From an uncultured Lachnospiraceae bacterium (GTDB lineage: Bacteria; Bacillota; Clostridia; Lachnospirales; Lachnospiraceae), in the NCBI GenBank assembly GCA_947003375.1, contig CAMQOJ010000218.1, forward strand, positions 1 through 7,072: DNA of 7,072 nt, given 5' to 3'. Positions 1-6,590 of this stretch are shown piece after piece. The notes under the pieces are model-generated. The model was not told where the DNA came from, made no database searches, and was given only the letters and a program-made list of their open reading frames with translations. The translations under genes and the position numbers were made by a program. Each line of letters starts with the position of its first letter. The stretch's first letter is position 1.

Positions 1-1685
1 TGCCGACTGTTTCCAGCATGGCGAATTCCCGCCGCCGCAGCACCATGGAAGTCAGGGCGCTGTTTACCATGTTCAAAAGGCCGATCAGAAATATGATTCC
101 GCAAAGGCTATATCCGGTAAGGCGAAGCGCTGCCAACCGTGCCCGCAGATCGGCAAGCATGTTCAGCTTTCCGGATGCACGGTAGAGGTAGGAGGTGCCG
201 TTGAAGTCCAGGCCTCTTCCATTGGTATACGCCTGTACTTCTTCCCGGAGTGTATCTCCCATCCCCTCCTTTGCGTTGGCGAGAACGGTAAAAACCGGTG
301 CGTCAGGAAATTCTTTTTCAAAGACGCTCATGGGAAGCAGAAACAGCGCTTCCTCTGAACCGAGATACTGACATGAACATATTTCTTCCAGCGCCGTATG
401 GATACCGTATGGCAGTTTTGCACCAATCACTTCATAGTCCATCTCCAAAGCGTCCGAGGACAGCGCGTCCCCGGTAAAAAAATACGTGGAATCAAAAGTC
501 TGCCCATAATCATCTGTGGAAATGTACAAAACATGACGACTATCATACAGTTCCTCTCCCTTATAGAAAATGGATTTCTTATCCTCCTCAGATACGACAA
601 GATACGGACAAAGCTCATCGGGAATCCCGAGGACAACGGAGTTTATCAGGCCGCTGTCAAGGATGGTTTGATACTCCTTAAGTGTAAATTCATTTTCATG
701 CTGTGCCAGATACGCCCGTATCTTTTCTTCCAGCAATGGCGTTATTTTGGCACGGATACGTTCAAAACGCAGAAGATGCATTTCTTCCACAGCGTCAGAT
801 GATGTAAAACGCTCAATGATGTCAGGCTCTATGGCGGCACGGAAGGAAGGGCTTTCAAACGAGGGTGGAACGGAGCTTATGGTGCCTGGGGTTTCCAGCT
901 CACAATCCAGAGAGAGGTCAATGTCAAATCTTCCGAGTCTGTTCAATGTGATTCCGATAAAACCGTCCACAAGTCCTCCGATTATCACAAAGAGCAGTAC
1001 GGATACCATGGCGGAGAGAGACGTGACCAGCATCCGTCCGCGGCTTCTGCGGATACCTGCCAGCGCCAGGAAGCGCGGAGAGACAGGGGTTTCCCGGCGC
1101 CTGTCCTTTTTATTGCCATCTTCCCCCGGCGCTGCGGACACTGCCTGAATGGGCGTCATCTTTTTGATGCGCTCCAGGGGACGTAGTGCAGAGAAGGACA
1201 GAGTAAACGATGTCAATCCAGCGCTTATCCATAAGATCCACGGGCTGAACCGATAGGGCAGGATTTTTCCGCTCAGGCTCATAAAAACAGGAGAAAGCAG
1301 CCTGAAACCGATAAGATATCCCAGCAAAAGGCCTGTGGGAAGGGCAGCACACCCAATGAGGATGATCTGCATATAGGTCAGCCGCTTCATCTGCCGGTAG
1401 GTCGTGCCGATCACCTGCAATAGCCCGAAGGTGCGCATATCCTGCGCCAGGGAAATAGAGAAAATATTATAAATCAGCAAAAACGCAGCAAAGAAGACTA
1501 CCGCAACAACAAAAAGAATCAACAGGACATTGCCTGGCCGGAAGAACGCACCGAGATCGGCGGCAGCATACGCGTAGTTAATTTGCGCGTCCACGTACAC
1601 ACCCGGAAGTTCCCACTCCTCGAGCCGTTCCGTCACCGCTTCAAGCCGTCTGTCAATTCCGAAGCTGTTGTGGAATCTGATCATC

Positions 1686-1739
1686 ACTTGGGCGGCCATG
1701 TCAACTTGAGCAGCCATGTCAACTTCAACGGCTATGCCA
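1686..1739 (-). repeat. 18-bp tandem repeat inside the permease external domain (three units, third degenerate)
   Basis: Three head-to-tail 18-nt units lie at 1686-1703, 1704-1721 and 1722-1739. The first two match at 16 of 18 bases; the second and third match at 13 of 18. Because 18 is a multiple of three, the frame is kept: the protein reads DMAAQV twice (residues 206-217), preceded by the related GIAVEV (200-205). The unit probably arose by in-frame tandem duplication in a surface loop. Confidence 0.8.
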
Positions 1740-2107
1740 ATTTTCGGAAGGCTGTTTTCATCGTACAGCGTCACCGCCGAGAGCGGTCTGTCCGCGTCAC
1801 AGTCGTAAAAGCCGGATACTGTGTAGGCTTTTTCCATTGTTCCGCCATTTGAGCAGTCATATGTGAACCGAATGTGATCTCCCACAGAGACAGCAGGAAA
1901 TGCTCTTTCATACAGCATGATTTCATCCCGGGATTGGGGGAATTGCCCCTTGGTGGGTGTCATGAACAAGTGCGGAAGGCTTTTCTCACTGTCTGTGAAA
2001 GCAATGTCCATTCCCTGCTGCCCACTGCCCATATAAACTGCATCTGCGGAAACTGCGCTGTGTATACCTAAGAGGAATGCTTCCGAAACCTCAGGCGCGT
2101 TTTGGAT

Positions 2108-2110
2108 TTA
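2108..2110 (-). other. In-frame TAA nonsense codon in the permease
   Basis: Read on the minus strand, codon 76 of the permease is TAA, after the first membrane helix and about 35 residues into the external domain. Upstream and downstream codons are in the same frame, so no frameshift is involved. A single C-to-T change from a CAA glutamine codon would explain it. Confidence 0.85.
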
Positions 2111-2331
2111 ACGGCACAACGTCTCTATTGGGACGGAATAACGTGTTCCTGTAACCGATGCGTGAAAATCCGATCCGGCCGCCAGCATTCTTGAAAGCTG
2201 GGTGGAATCCAGAATGCAGTAGGAAATGCTGATTACGGTCATATACAGAATCGAGGTGAGCACCGCTGCCACTGCGGCAAACAGGGTGCGGAGCCGGTGG
2301 GATTGTATCTGTAAGCATGCCAGTCTGAAAA

Positions 2332-3015
2332 TCATAGTCTGCCCTCCGCGCTGTCGGACACAATGCGGCCGTCCTCGATATGGATTCTACGGGAAGTCAT
2401 TTGCGCCAGCTCCTCATTGTGGGTAATCATGATGATGGTTTGACAAAAGGCGCGGTTCAGCTTCTCCAAAAGGAGCATGACTTCCAGGCTTGTCCTGCTG
2501 TCAAGATTCCCGGTGGGTTCGTCCGCAAGGACGATATGCGGCTTTGTGGCCAGCGCCCGCGCGATAGCGACGCGCTGCTGCTGGCCGCCGGAGAGCTGCG
2601 AGGGCATGGAATACCGCTTTTCGTAAATGCCCAGAGTCAAAAGGAGATGCTCTATTTCCTCCCGGTCTGCCTTCAGATTGTCAAGTCCCAGAGGCAGCGT
2701 GATATTTTCCCAGATGTTCAGCCCGGGAATCAGGTTATAGCTCTGAAATACAAATCCGATATACCGCCGCCGAAAAACCGTGAGGGGGTCGGGTGCCAGG
2801 GAATAGAGGTCTGTGCCGTCGATTGTCACAGTTCCTTCGGTAGGGCGGTCGATGCCGCCCAACAGATGCAGCAAGGTACTTTTGCCGCTGCCGCTGGAAC
2901 CGATCACAGAGACAAAGGCGCCGCGCTCCACGGACAGCGTTACCCTGTCCAGTGCGCACAGCGCATGTCCCCCATTTTTGTACACCCTGGTCAGTTGATT
3001 CGCCTGTATGAGCAT
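2332..3015 (-). CDS. ABC transporter ATP-binding protein (MacB/LolD/BceA-like)
   Basis: This 227-residue cytoplasmic ATPase should power the FtsX-like permease encoded next. All nucleotide-binding motifs are present: Walker A GSSGSGKST at 39-47, Q-loop Q91, signature LSGGQ at 141-145, Walker B IVLADE at 161-166, D-loop NLDS at 170-173 and switch H199. The segment ADEPTGNLDS and the compact length are typical of the subfamily serving MacB, LolCDE and Bce/Vex systems. The frame extends 14 codons further upstream to 3057, but the ATG at 3015 is chosen because AAGGAGT (3029-3023) sits 7 nt before it and the N-terminus then matches family length. The stop overlaps the permease start as ATGA, implying translational coupling. 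A separate promoter and possible operator lie upstream, beyond the kinase gene, suggesting control by the adjacent two-component system. Antimicrobial-peptide export or resistance is inferred, not shown. Confidence 0.95.
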   Translation of the reverse strand: MLIQANQLTRVYKNGGHALCALDRVTLSVERGAFVSVIGSSGSGKSTLLHLLGGIDRPTEGTVTIDGTDLYSLAPDPLTVFRRRYIGFVFQSYNLIPGLNIWENITLPLGLDNLKADREEIEHLLLTLGIYEKRYSMPSQLSGGQQQRVAIARALATKPHIVLADEPTGNLDSRTSLEVMLLLEKLNRAFCQTIIMITHNEELAQMTSRRIHIEDGRIVSDSAEGRL

Positions 3016-3060
3016 GTTTTGTACTCCTTCTAGCTGTTTTAGTTGTAACGAATTCAAGTT

Positions 3061-3078
3061 AGGTATGATGGCATACCT
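3061..3078. repeat. Perfect palindrome in the ABC operon leader
   Basis: AGGTATG and CATACCT form perfect 7-bp arms around a 4-nt centre. The site lies between the putative -10 box (3139-3134) and the ATPase start at 3015, so it could be a repressor operator or a leader hairpin. A TTGTCA at 3083-3078 on the minus strand abuts it, which would place the palindrome in the spacer of a second, weak promoter (TAACTT at 3061-3056). The function is not established. Confidence 0.5.
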
Positions 3079-3133
3079 GACAAAAAGCGTTAAAGTTTCA
3101 GCATGGTTTTTTGCTTGCTATACTCGTGGGTAT

Positions 3134-3139
3134 ATTATA
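3134..3139 (-). promoter_or_regulatory. Probable -10 box (TATAAT) of the ABC transporter operon
   Basis: A consensus TATAAT on the minus strand lies about 120 nt before the ATPase start. No good -35 box stands 16-18 nt upstream: the bases there read ACGGCT or similar. A strong -10 with a poor -35 is usual for promoters that need an activator, which fits the regulator genes next door. The ten bases ATATAATATA around this box recur exactly in the response-regulator promoter at 4970-4979. Confidence 0.55.
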
Positions 3140-3146
3140 TCAGACG

Positions 3147-3175
3147 AATCTTTCTGAGCCGTAACGAAATCTTTC
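3147..3175 (-). promoter_or_regulatory. Candidate response-regulator operator: direct repeat GAAAGATT spaced 21 nt
   Basis: GAAAGATT occurs on the minus strand at 3175-3168 and again at 3154-3147, exactly 21 nt apart, about two helical turns. Each copy is followed by TCGT, with one extra base in the upstream copy. The pair flanks the position where the missing -35 box of the ABC promoter should be. OmpR/PhoB-family regulators typically bind tandem direct repeats in this position when they activate. Assignment to the neighbouring regulator is inference. Confidence 0.4.
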
Positions 3176-3211
3176 CATTTTGAAATATTTTTTAGAAATA
3201 TTCTTCTGGGC

Positions 3212-3240
3212 GGTTTGTTCAGGGCAGGCCTGAACAAACC
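3212..3240 (-). terminator. Perfect 12-bp hairpin after the kinase gene, possible terminator
   Basis: GGTTTGTTCAGG, a 5-nt loop and CCTGAACAAACC form a perfect stem beginning 26 nt past the kinase stop. No U-tract follows on either strand (the minus strand continues GCCCAGAAGAAT), so this is not a textbook intrinsic terminator. It could be a weak terminator, an mRNA 3'-end stabiliser, or a binding site. It separates the regulator/kinase transcript from the ABC promoter. Confidence 0.45.
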
Positions 3241-3266
3241 CAGATTCTGCAACAGACTTGTGCAGG

Positions 3267-4241
3267 TTAGTTGGAGGCGCTTTCTTGCTCTGCAGGCAGG
3301 AAAATGCTGAATCTGCACCCTGTTGTATCCTCGCGGTTCTGGCAGAGCACCCATCCTCCCTGCGCCCAAACGATCATCCGGCACAGCGTGAGGCCGATTC
3401 CGACGCCGGAGGGATTCCGGTTTGTCTTTCCACGGTAAAAGCGCTTCCAGATTTCCGATAATTCTTCCTCCGGGATGCCGGGGCCTTCGTCAAGGATATC
3501 CAGCCGGACATATGTCTCATACCGATGGGCCGCAACCGTGATTTTGGAGTTTTCCGGCGCGTATTTTACGCCGTTATCGAGAACGGTTCCCACTGCCTCG
3601 GCAGTCCAGCGCAGATCGAATACGGCAGTCAGCCCCTGGGGGATGCCCACGGAAAACTTGATGTTTTTCTTTTCCGCTGCGGGTACGACGGCTGACAGGG
3701 CTTGTGCCGTTAAGGTCTCTACCGATTCCATAACAGGATGCACATTCTCCTCAATCAGCCCGCCCTCACACCGGGAGAGCTTCACCAATGCGTCGAGCAG
3801 AAACTGCAGTTTCCCGGTCTGTTCGGCGATAGCCTCAGCTTCCGCAGAGGGCGGCAGCATTTCGGCATACATGGCGGCAGCGGTCAAGGGTGTCTTGCAT
3901 TGATGCGCGATATCCGAAACCAGTGCGGCAAGATTGCGATAGCTCTCTGTGACGCGTCTGTCCCGGGTTTCCTCCTGTCTCCGCTTAAGCCTGAGCTGTC
4001 TGGCAATCGGTGCGATTTCGCTCTCATCCACTGCAAAATGATTGCTGTCCTCAAGTGCCCTCTGCACATCTCTTAAGAGTCTCTGTCTCCGCCCTTTTTC
4101 ATACAGCGCAAAGCATACGGCGAGAATGCCTGTAAATACCCCATAGGAAACAGTCGTCCAAATGCTGCCTACATAAAGAGAGTCCACAAGGCAGAAGGCC
4201 GCTGTCAGAAAGAGCCAGATTCCGGCAAAAACGATAGTCAT
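3267..4241 (-). CDS. Sensor histidine kinase with two membrane helices and almost no external loop
   Basis: This 324-residue membrane kinase should autophosphorylate and pass phosphate to the regulator encoded upstream. Two hydrophobic segments (about 3-20 and 27-47) are separated by only a few residues, so there is no external sensor domain. The HisKA box SDIAHQCKTPLT carries H113. The ATPase domain shows the N-box LDNGVKYAPE (N223), G1 DEGPGI at 251-256, F-box RFYRG at 267-271 and G2 GVGIGLTL at 279-286. All catalytic elements look intact. The ATG at 4241 overlaps the regulator stop as ATGA, with AGGTGA (4253-4248) 6 nt before it. Kinases of this short-loop, intramembrane-sensing type in Firmicutes often work with a neighbouring ABC transporter that senses peptide antibiotics (BceS, VncS and relatives). 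If that applies here, the broken permease could leave the kinase without its sensor. Confidence 0.93.
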   Translation of the reverse strand: MTIVFAGIWLFLTAAFCLVDSLYVGSIWTTVSYGVFTGILAVCFALYEKGRRQRLLRDVQRALEDSNHFAVDESEIAPIARQLRLKRRQEETRDRRVTESYRNLAALVSDIAHQCKTPLTAAAMYAEMLPPSAEAEAIAEQTGKLQFLLDALVKLSRCEGGLIEENVHPVMESVETLTAQALSAVVPAAEKKNIKFSVGIPQGLTAVFDLRWTAEAVGTVLDNGVKYAPENSKITVAAHRYETYVRLDILDEGPGIPEEELSEIWKRFYRGKTNRNPSGVGIGLTLCRMIVWAQGGWVLCQNREDTTGCRFSIFLPAEQESASN

Positions 4242-4900
4242 TCCCTGTCACCTACCCACATGTATCCGAGCCCGTAAATGGTGCTGATGCTTTTCTCGCC
4301 TAGCTTCCCGCGCAGACGGCTGACTGCGATGGACAAGGCGTTTTCATTCAGTTCCTCTCCGCCCTCCCAAAGGGTGTCTGTCAGTGCCGCGCGCGAGAGC
4401 ACTTTGCCCGCGTTTTTCACAAGAACCGCCAGCAGCCTGCATTCCGTGGAGCCCAGACACACCCTGACACCGTCTACAGAGAAATCCAGCGACGCGAAAT
4501 CGAACCGATACCGCCGGTCTACGTACAGATTGCCCCGCTTTTCCGCCCGTTCCAGCAAAGCGGCGATGCGTTCCCTGAGTACCATCAGAGAAAAGGGCTT
4601 TTTCACATAATCCCAGGCTCCGGCACGAAACGCCGCCACCTCGTCGATCTCGGAATCGCGCACGGTAAGAAAGATTACGGGTATCGGTATTCTTTTCGTG
4701 AGTTCCCGACAGAAATCGATGCCGTTCCCGTCCGGCAGATTGCAGTCCAGCAGCAACAGATCATACCTTTCTGCATCCAGGCGCTGCCTGGCGGACATGA
4801 GATTTTCCGCACCGACTGTATCCAGCGTATCCGAAGAAAGGGATTGGCACAAACCTGTGCGGATAGCATCATCGTCCTCGACAATCAGTATTTTTTTCAT
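4238..4900 (-). CDS. OmpR/PhoB-family response regulator
   Basis: This 220-residue DNA-binding protein is the partner of the kinase encoded immediately downstream. The receiver domain (about 1-115) has the acidic pocket E8 D9 D10, phosphoacceptor D52 in LLLLDCNLPDGNG, T79 and K101 in KKPF. The C-terminal winged-helix domain (about 125-217) includes LGSTECRLLAVLVKNAGKVLSR, NALSIAVSRLRGKL and the closing IYGLGYMW, typical of OmpR/PhoB members. The frame runs upstream to 5008, but the ATG at 4900 is preferred: AAGGAGA (4915-4909) is 8 nt before it and the protein then begins MKKILIVEDDD, the usual family N-terminus. It is the first gene of a two-gene operon with its own promoter at 4973-5001. 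Likely targets are the ABC operon promoter and perhaps its own; the external signal is unknown. Confidence 0.95.
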   Translation of the reverse strand: MKKILIVEDDDAIRTGLCQSLSSDTLDTVGAENLMSARQRLDAERYDLLLLDCNLPDGNGIDFCRELTKRIPIPVIFLTVRDSEIDEVAAFRAGAWDYVKKPFSLMVLRERIAALLERAEKRGNLYVDRRYRFDFASLDFSVDGVRVCLGSTECRLLAVLVKNAGKVLSRAALTDTLWEGGEELNENALSIAVSRLRGKLGEKSISTIYGLGYMWVGDRE

Positions 4901-5209
4901 AGACAGTTTCTCCTTGCCCCTGGCATCAACTATGCATTGCCCTTTTTTCCACGCCTTATTTGGCACAACTATATTATATTTCGCTTTCTCAAAACATACA
5001 AGCCGCAAAGGGGAACATCTTCTGAAATGTATGCTGATTTCTGTCCTCCTTATCTGACTTTCGCGCCTTGATCAGATTCCGTCTCCCAAGAACGGGATAA
5101 TGAGACCGGCTTTACAAATATCCATCCTACAATCGAACCTTGCGTTCATGCGCGGCATAAACTGTATGGAAACTCTAATAACTGAAAAAGAAGGTATAGG
5201 AGACAGGCC
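4901..5209. other. Divergent intergenic region between regulator and lysozyme genes
   Basis: No credible gene is seen here. The left part carries the regulator ribosome site and promoter on the minus strand. The right part is the leader of the plus-strand lysozyme gene, for which I find only a weak promoter candidate (TTGCGT at 5140-5145, poor -10 near 5163-5168) and no clear terminator. Confidence 0.6.
4973..5001 (-). promoter_or_regulatory. Putative sigma-A promoter of the regulator/kinase operon
   Basis: On the minus strand TTGTAT (5001-4996) and TATAAT (4978-4973) are separated by 17 nt. The -10 is a perfect match and the -35 is weak. The implied leader before the start at 4900 is about 65 nt. 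The ten bases ATATAATATA over the -10 are identical to those in the ABC operon promoter. Confidence 0.55.
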
Positions 5210-6082
5210 ATGACAGAAGATGTGAAAAACGCAGGATTGTATGTAGGGGATATATCTGAATATAACACGATTCAGAAATATACGCTTTTGAAAGAACATT
5301 TTGATGGAATAGTCGTAAGAATTGGATACCGCGGCTACAGCGCCGGTACGATTAAGGAAGATGCGCTGTTTGCCAAACATATGCAAGGGCTTACAGAGAA
5401 TGGCATACCCTATGGGTTTTATTTTATGGGGCAGGCAGTCACGGAGCAGGAAGCGATTTCAGAAGCTGAGTATTGTCATGAAATGACGAAAAGTTACAGC
5501 CCGGTACTGCCTGTCTATTATGACAGTGAGCTGTCCAATCCCAAGGGGGACGGCAGGGCGGATCATCTGTCTCGCCGCATGCGGACGGACATCACGAAGG
5601 CATTCTGCAAAAGGATATTACAGCTTGGGATGCGGGCGGGAGTTTACGCATCAAAGAGCTGGCTTGAGACAAAACTGTATGCAGAGGAACTGGCAGAATA
5701 CAGCATCTGGGTCGCATGCTACAGTGCCACTTTGGGTTATCGTGAGACAGATTATGATATGTGGCAGTATACCAGCGAGTACAGTATACCGAACCTTAAC
5801 ACAAAGTTTGACAGGTCATACTGCTACAGGGCATTTGATTGGAACGGCATAAGCACCGAAAAACCGGAAGAGGAAGGATATCCGGTCAAAGGGAGGACAG
5901 TCACAACAGTGCGCTATAATGACCGGAATGAATCTGTCAGGCTGCTACAGGGGGAACTTGGCGTGGAGACAGATGGCATCTTTGGGGTAGAAACGGAAGC
6001 GGCAGTAAGGCAGTTCCAGCGTACGCATGGGCTTACAGTAGACGGAGTGGCAGGCATTGAAACATGGAATGCGCTGCTCTGA
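5210..6082 (+). CDS. GH25 lysozyme (muramidase) with C-terminal peptidoglycan-binding domain
   Basis: This 290-residue enzyme should cleave the beta-1,4 bond between N-acetylmuramic acid and N-acetylglucosamine. The GH25 fold spans about residues 8-210: GDISEYN near the start supplies D14, and PVYYDSE supplies the D105/E107 pair expected in the active site. IPYGFYF (66-72), RAGVYASKSWLE (142-153), IWVACYS (166-172) and MWQYTS (184-189) are further family landmarks. A linker (about 213-232) leads to a PG_binding_1 domain (about 236-290) with NESVRLLQGEL, TDGIFGVETEAAVRQFQ and VDGVAGIETWNALL. The ATG at 5210 has AGGAGA (5198-5203) 6 nt before it. There is no signal peptide or membrane helix, so release would need lysis, a holin or a non-classical route; phage-endolysin origin is possible, but no holin or phage gene is in view. 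It appears to be a single-gene unit. Confidence 0.94.
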   Translation: MTEDVKNAGLYVGDISEYNTIQKYTLLKEHFDGIVVRIGYRGYSAGTIKEDALFAKHMQGLTENGIPYGFYFMGQAVTEQEAISEAEYCHEMTKSYSPVLPVYYDSELSNPKGDGRADHLSRRMRTDITKAFCKRILQLGMRAGVYASKSWLETKLYAEELAEYSIWVACYSATLGYRETDYDMWQYTSEYSIPNLNTKFDRSYCYRAFDWNGISTEKPEEEGYPVKGRTVTTVRYNDRNESVRLLQGELGVETDGIFGVETEAAVRQFQRTHGLTVDGVAGIETWNALL

Positions 6083-6303
6083 CCGATTGCCATGGCTATA
6101 TCCATTTCTACTGTCACGATAAGAGCGGGGCTTTACGAGGCCGGTGAGGCGAGCGATATATTTTCACCTTTAATTTCCTGCGGAAGCCCCGGATTTTTAT
6201 TATGATTGCAATCTCCCAGCCCCGGAGAATAAAAGGAGCCACGTCCCTGTAAGCTGCGCAGATTCAGGCGATGGATGCGCCATACGTCAGTCCAAAAGAC
6301 AGA
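6083..6303. other. Non-coding region between the lysozyme and tRNA promoter, rich in small repeats
   Basis: I find no supportable gene. The stretch contains the palindromes GCCATGGC just after the lysozyme stop, GATTGCAATC at 6204-6213 and CTGCGCAG at about 6256-6263. A nine-base direct repeat AGCCCCGGA occurs at 6185-6193 and 6218-6226. Both copies can pair with CGGGGCT at 6126-6132. This may be terminator structure or an undescribed structured RNA; no riboswitch class is recognised. Confidence 0.5.
6126..6198 (+). terminator. Possible terminator structure downstream of the lysozyme gene
   Basis: CGGGGCTT (6126-6133) can pair with AAGCCCCG (6184-6191), and a run of five T follows at 6194-6198. 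The intervening 50 nt can form an inner GGTGA/TCACC stem. The long loop is atypical for an intrinsic terminator, so the call is tentative, but position and T-run fit the end of the lysozyme transcript. Confidence 0.4.
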
Positions 6304-6366
6304 ATTGAAAAAAATAAAAATAATTTTAAAAATCCTATTGACTTTTTGAAGAGGATAGTGTATCAT
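6304..6366 (+). promoter_or_regulatory. Strong sigma-A promoter with A/T-rich upstream element for tRNA-Leu
   Basis: TTGACT (6338-6343) and TATCAT (6361-6366) are spaced by exactly 17 nt. Transcription would start about 6373, only a few bases before the mature tRNA 5' end. Directly upstream (about 6305-6333) is an almost pure A/T tract with phased A-runs, resembling the UP elements of stable-RNA promoters. Confidence 0.8.
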
Positions 6367-6377
6367 ATGTTTTGTTC

Positions 6378-6461
6378 GCAGGAATGGCGGAATTGGCAGA
6401 CGCGCACGGTTCAGGTCCGTGTGGTAGCAATACCATGAGAGTTCAAGTCTCTTTTCCTGCA
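6378..6461 (+). tRNA. tRNA-Leu, anticodon CAG
   Basis: This 84-nt gene folds as a class II tRNA. The acceptor arm GCAGGAA pairs perfectly with TTCCTGC. The anticodon stem CACGG/CCGTG encloses the loop TTCAGGT, with anticodon CAG at 6412-6414 reading CUG leucine codons. The long variable arm TGGTA-GCAA-TACCA is characteristic of leucine tRNAs, and the T-arm has the loop TTCAAGT. The discriminator base is A6461 and the following bases are CGA, so CCA is not encoded and must be added by the nucleotidyltransferase. Its own promoter lies immediately upstream, and it appears to be transcribed alone. Confidence 0.97.
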
Positions 6462-6467
6462 CGAGAA

Positions 6468-6501
6468 TGAAAGGTACTTGATAGATGTCAAGTACCTTTC
6501 A
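6468..6501 (+). terminator. Perfect 14-bp hairpin after tRNA-Leu, probable terminator
   Basis: TGAAAGGTACTTGA (6468-6481), a 6-nt loop and TCAAGTACCTTTCA (6488-6501) form an uninterrupted stem starting 6 nt past the tRNA. The position suggests termination or 3' processing. The following bases (AAGTCTATATAGGTTTT) lack an immediate U-tract, so efficiency may be modest. Confidence 0.6.
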
Positions 6502-6569
6502 AAGTCTATATAGGTTTTATGGGAGCGGGTGTGAAGTGTGGTATCGAATGCTTTGCGCCCTTTTCGTTT

Positions 6570-6582
6570 CCCCTGAAAGGGG
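6570..6582 (+). promoter_or_regulatory. Ribosome binding site possibly masked by a short hairpin
   Basis: The only purine-rich site before the ATG at 6591 is AAAGGGG (6576-6582), 8 nt away. Its GGGG can pair with CCCC at 6570-6573 across a 5-nt loop. The structure is small, so control of initiation is only a possibility. Confidence 0.3.
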
Positions 6583-6590
6583 CTTGAAGA

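Larger units (their letters stand above)
1..2335 (-). pseudogene. FtsX/MacB-type ABC transporter permease, interrupted by a TAA and cut by the window edge
   Basis: This is the membrane subunit of an ABC transporter whose ATPase is the next gene upstream. The start is the ATG at 2335, overlapping the ATPase stop as ATGA, with GGAGG (2343-2347) 7 nt before it. The frame stays open to the left edge (about 778 codons) except for TAA at 2110-2108 (codon 76). Visible layout: membrane helix at about residues 15-40, external domain to about 260, three helices at about 268-380, a cytoplasmic link with PLERIKKMTPIQAVSA starting at residue 386, a helix from about 435, a second external domain, and a helix from about 741 followed by RRREFAMLETVG at the edge. 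Two FtsX-like halves, each with a large external domain, fit the MacB/Vex-like class better than BceB, which has 10 helices and one external domain. Everything past the TAA keeps family-like sequence, so the lesion is recent, a sequencing error, or suppressed. No good ribosome site for a restart follows the TAA. Substrate is unknown; a peptide or antibiotic is inferred from context. Confidence 0.85.

Noticed and set aside
1583..1852. Plus-strand frame with repeated HVN residues
   Set aside because: The repetition is the antisense reading of the 18-bp tandem repeat in the permease.
2380..3033. 217-codon plus-strand frame opposite the ABC ATPase
   Set aside because: The minus strand carries all ATPase motifs in the right order; the plus frame has no recognisable domain.
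3016..3057. Upstream ATG adding 14 residues to the ATPase
   Set aside because: No ribosome site precedes it, whereas the ATG at 3015 has AAGGAGT at 7 nt and gives the family-typical N-terminus.
4901..5008. Upstream start adding 36 residues to the response regulator
   Set aside because: It would begin before the predicted promoter and adds residues not found in receiver domains; the ATG at 4900 has a strong ribosome site.
6133..6462. Minus-strand open frame ending across the tRNA
   Set aside because: Its beginning is the antisense of tRNA-Leu and the rest crosses the tRNA promoter and repeat region; it is a well-known type of spurious frame.
6440..6470. tRNA 3' end as a phage attachment site
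   Set aside because: No second copy of the tRNA 3' sequence and no integrase occur in the window.
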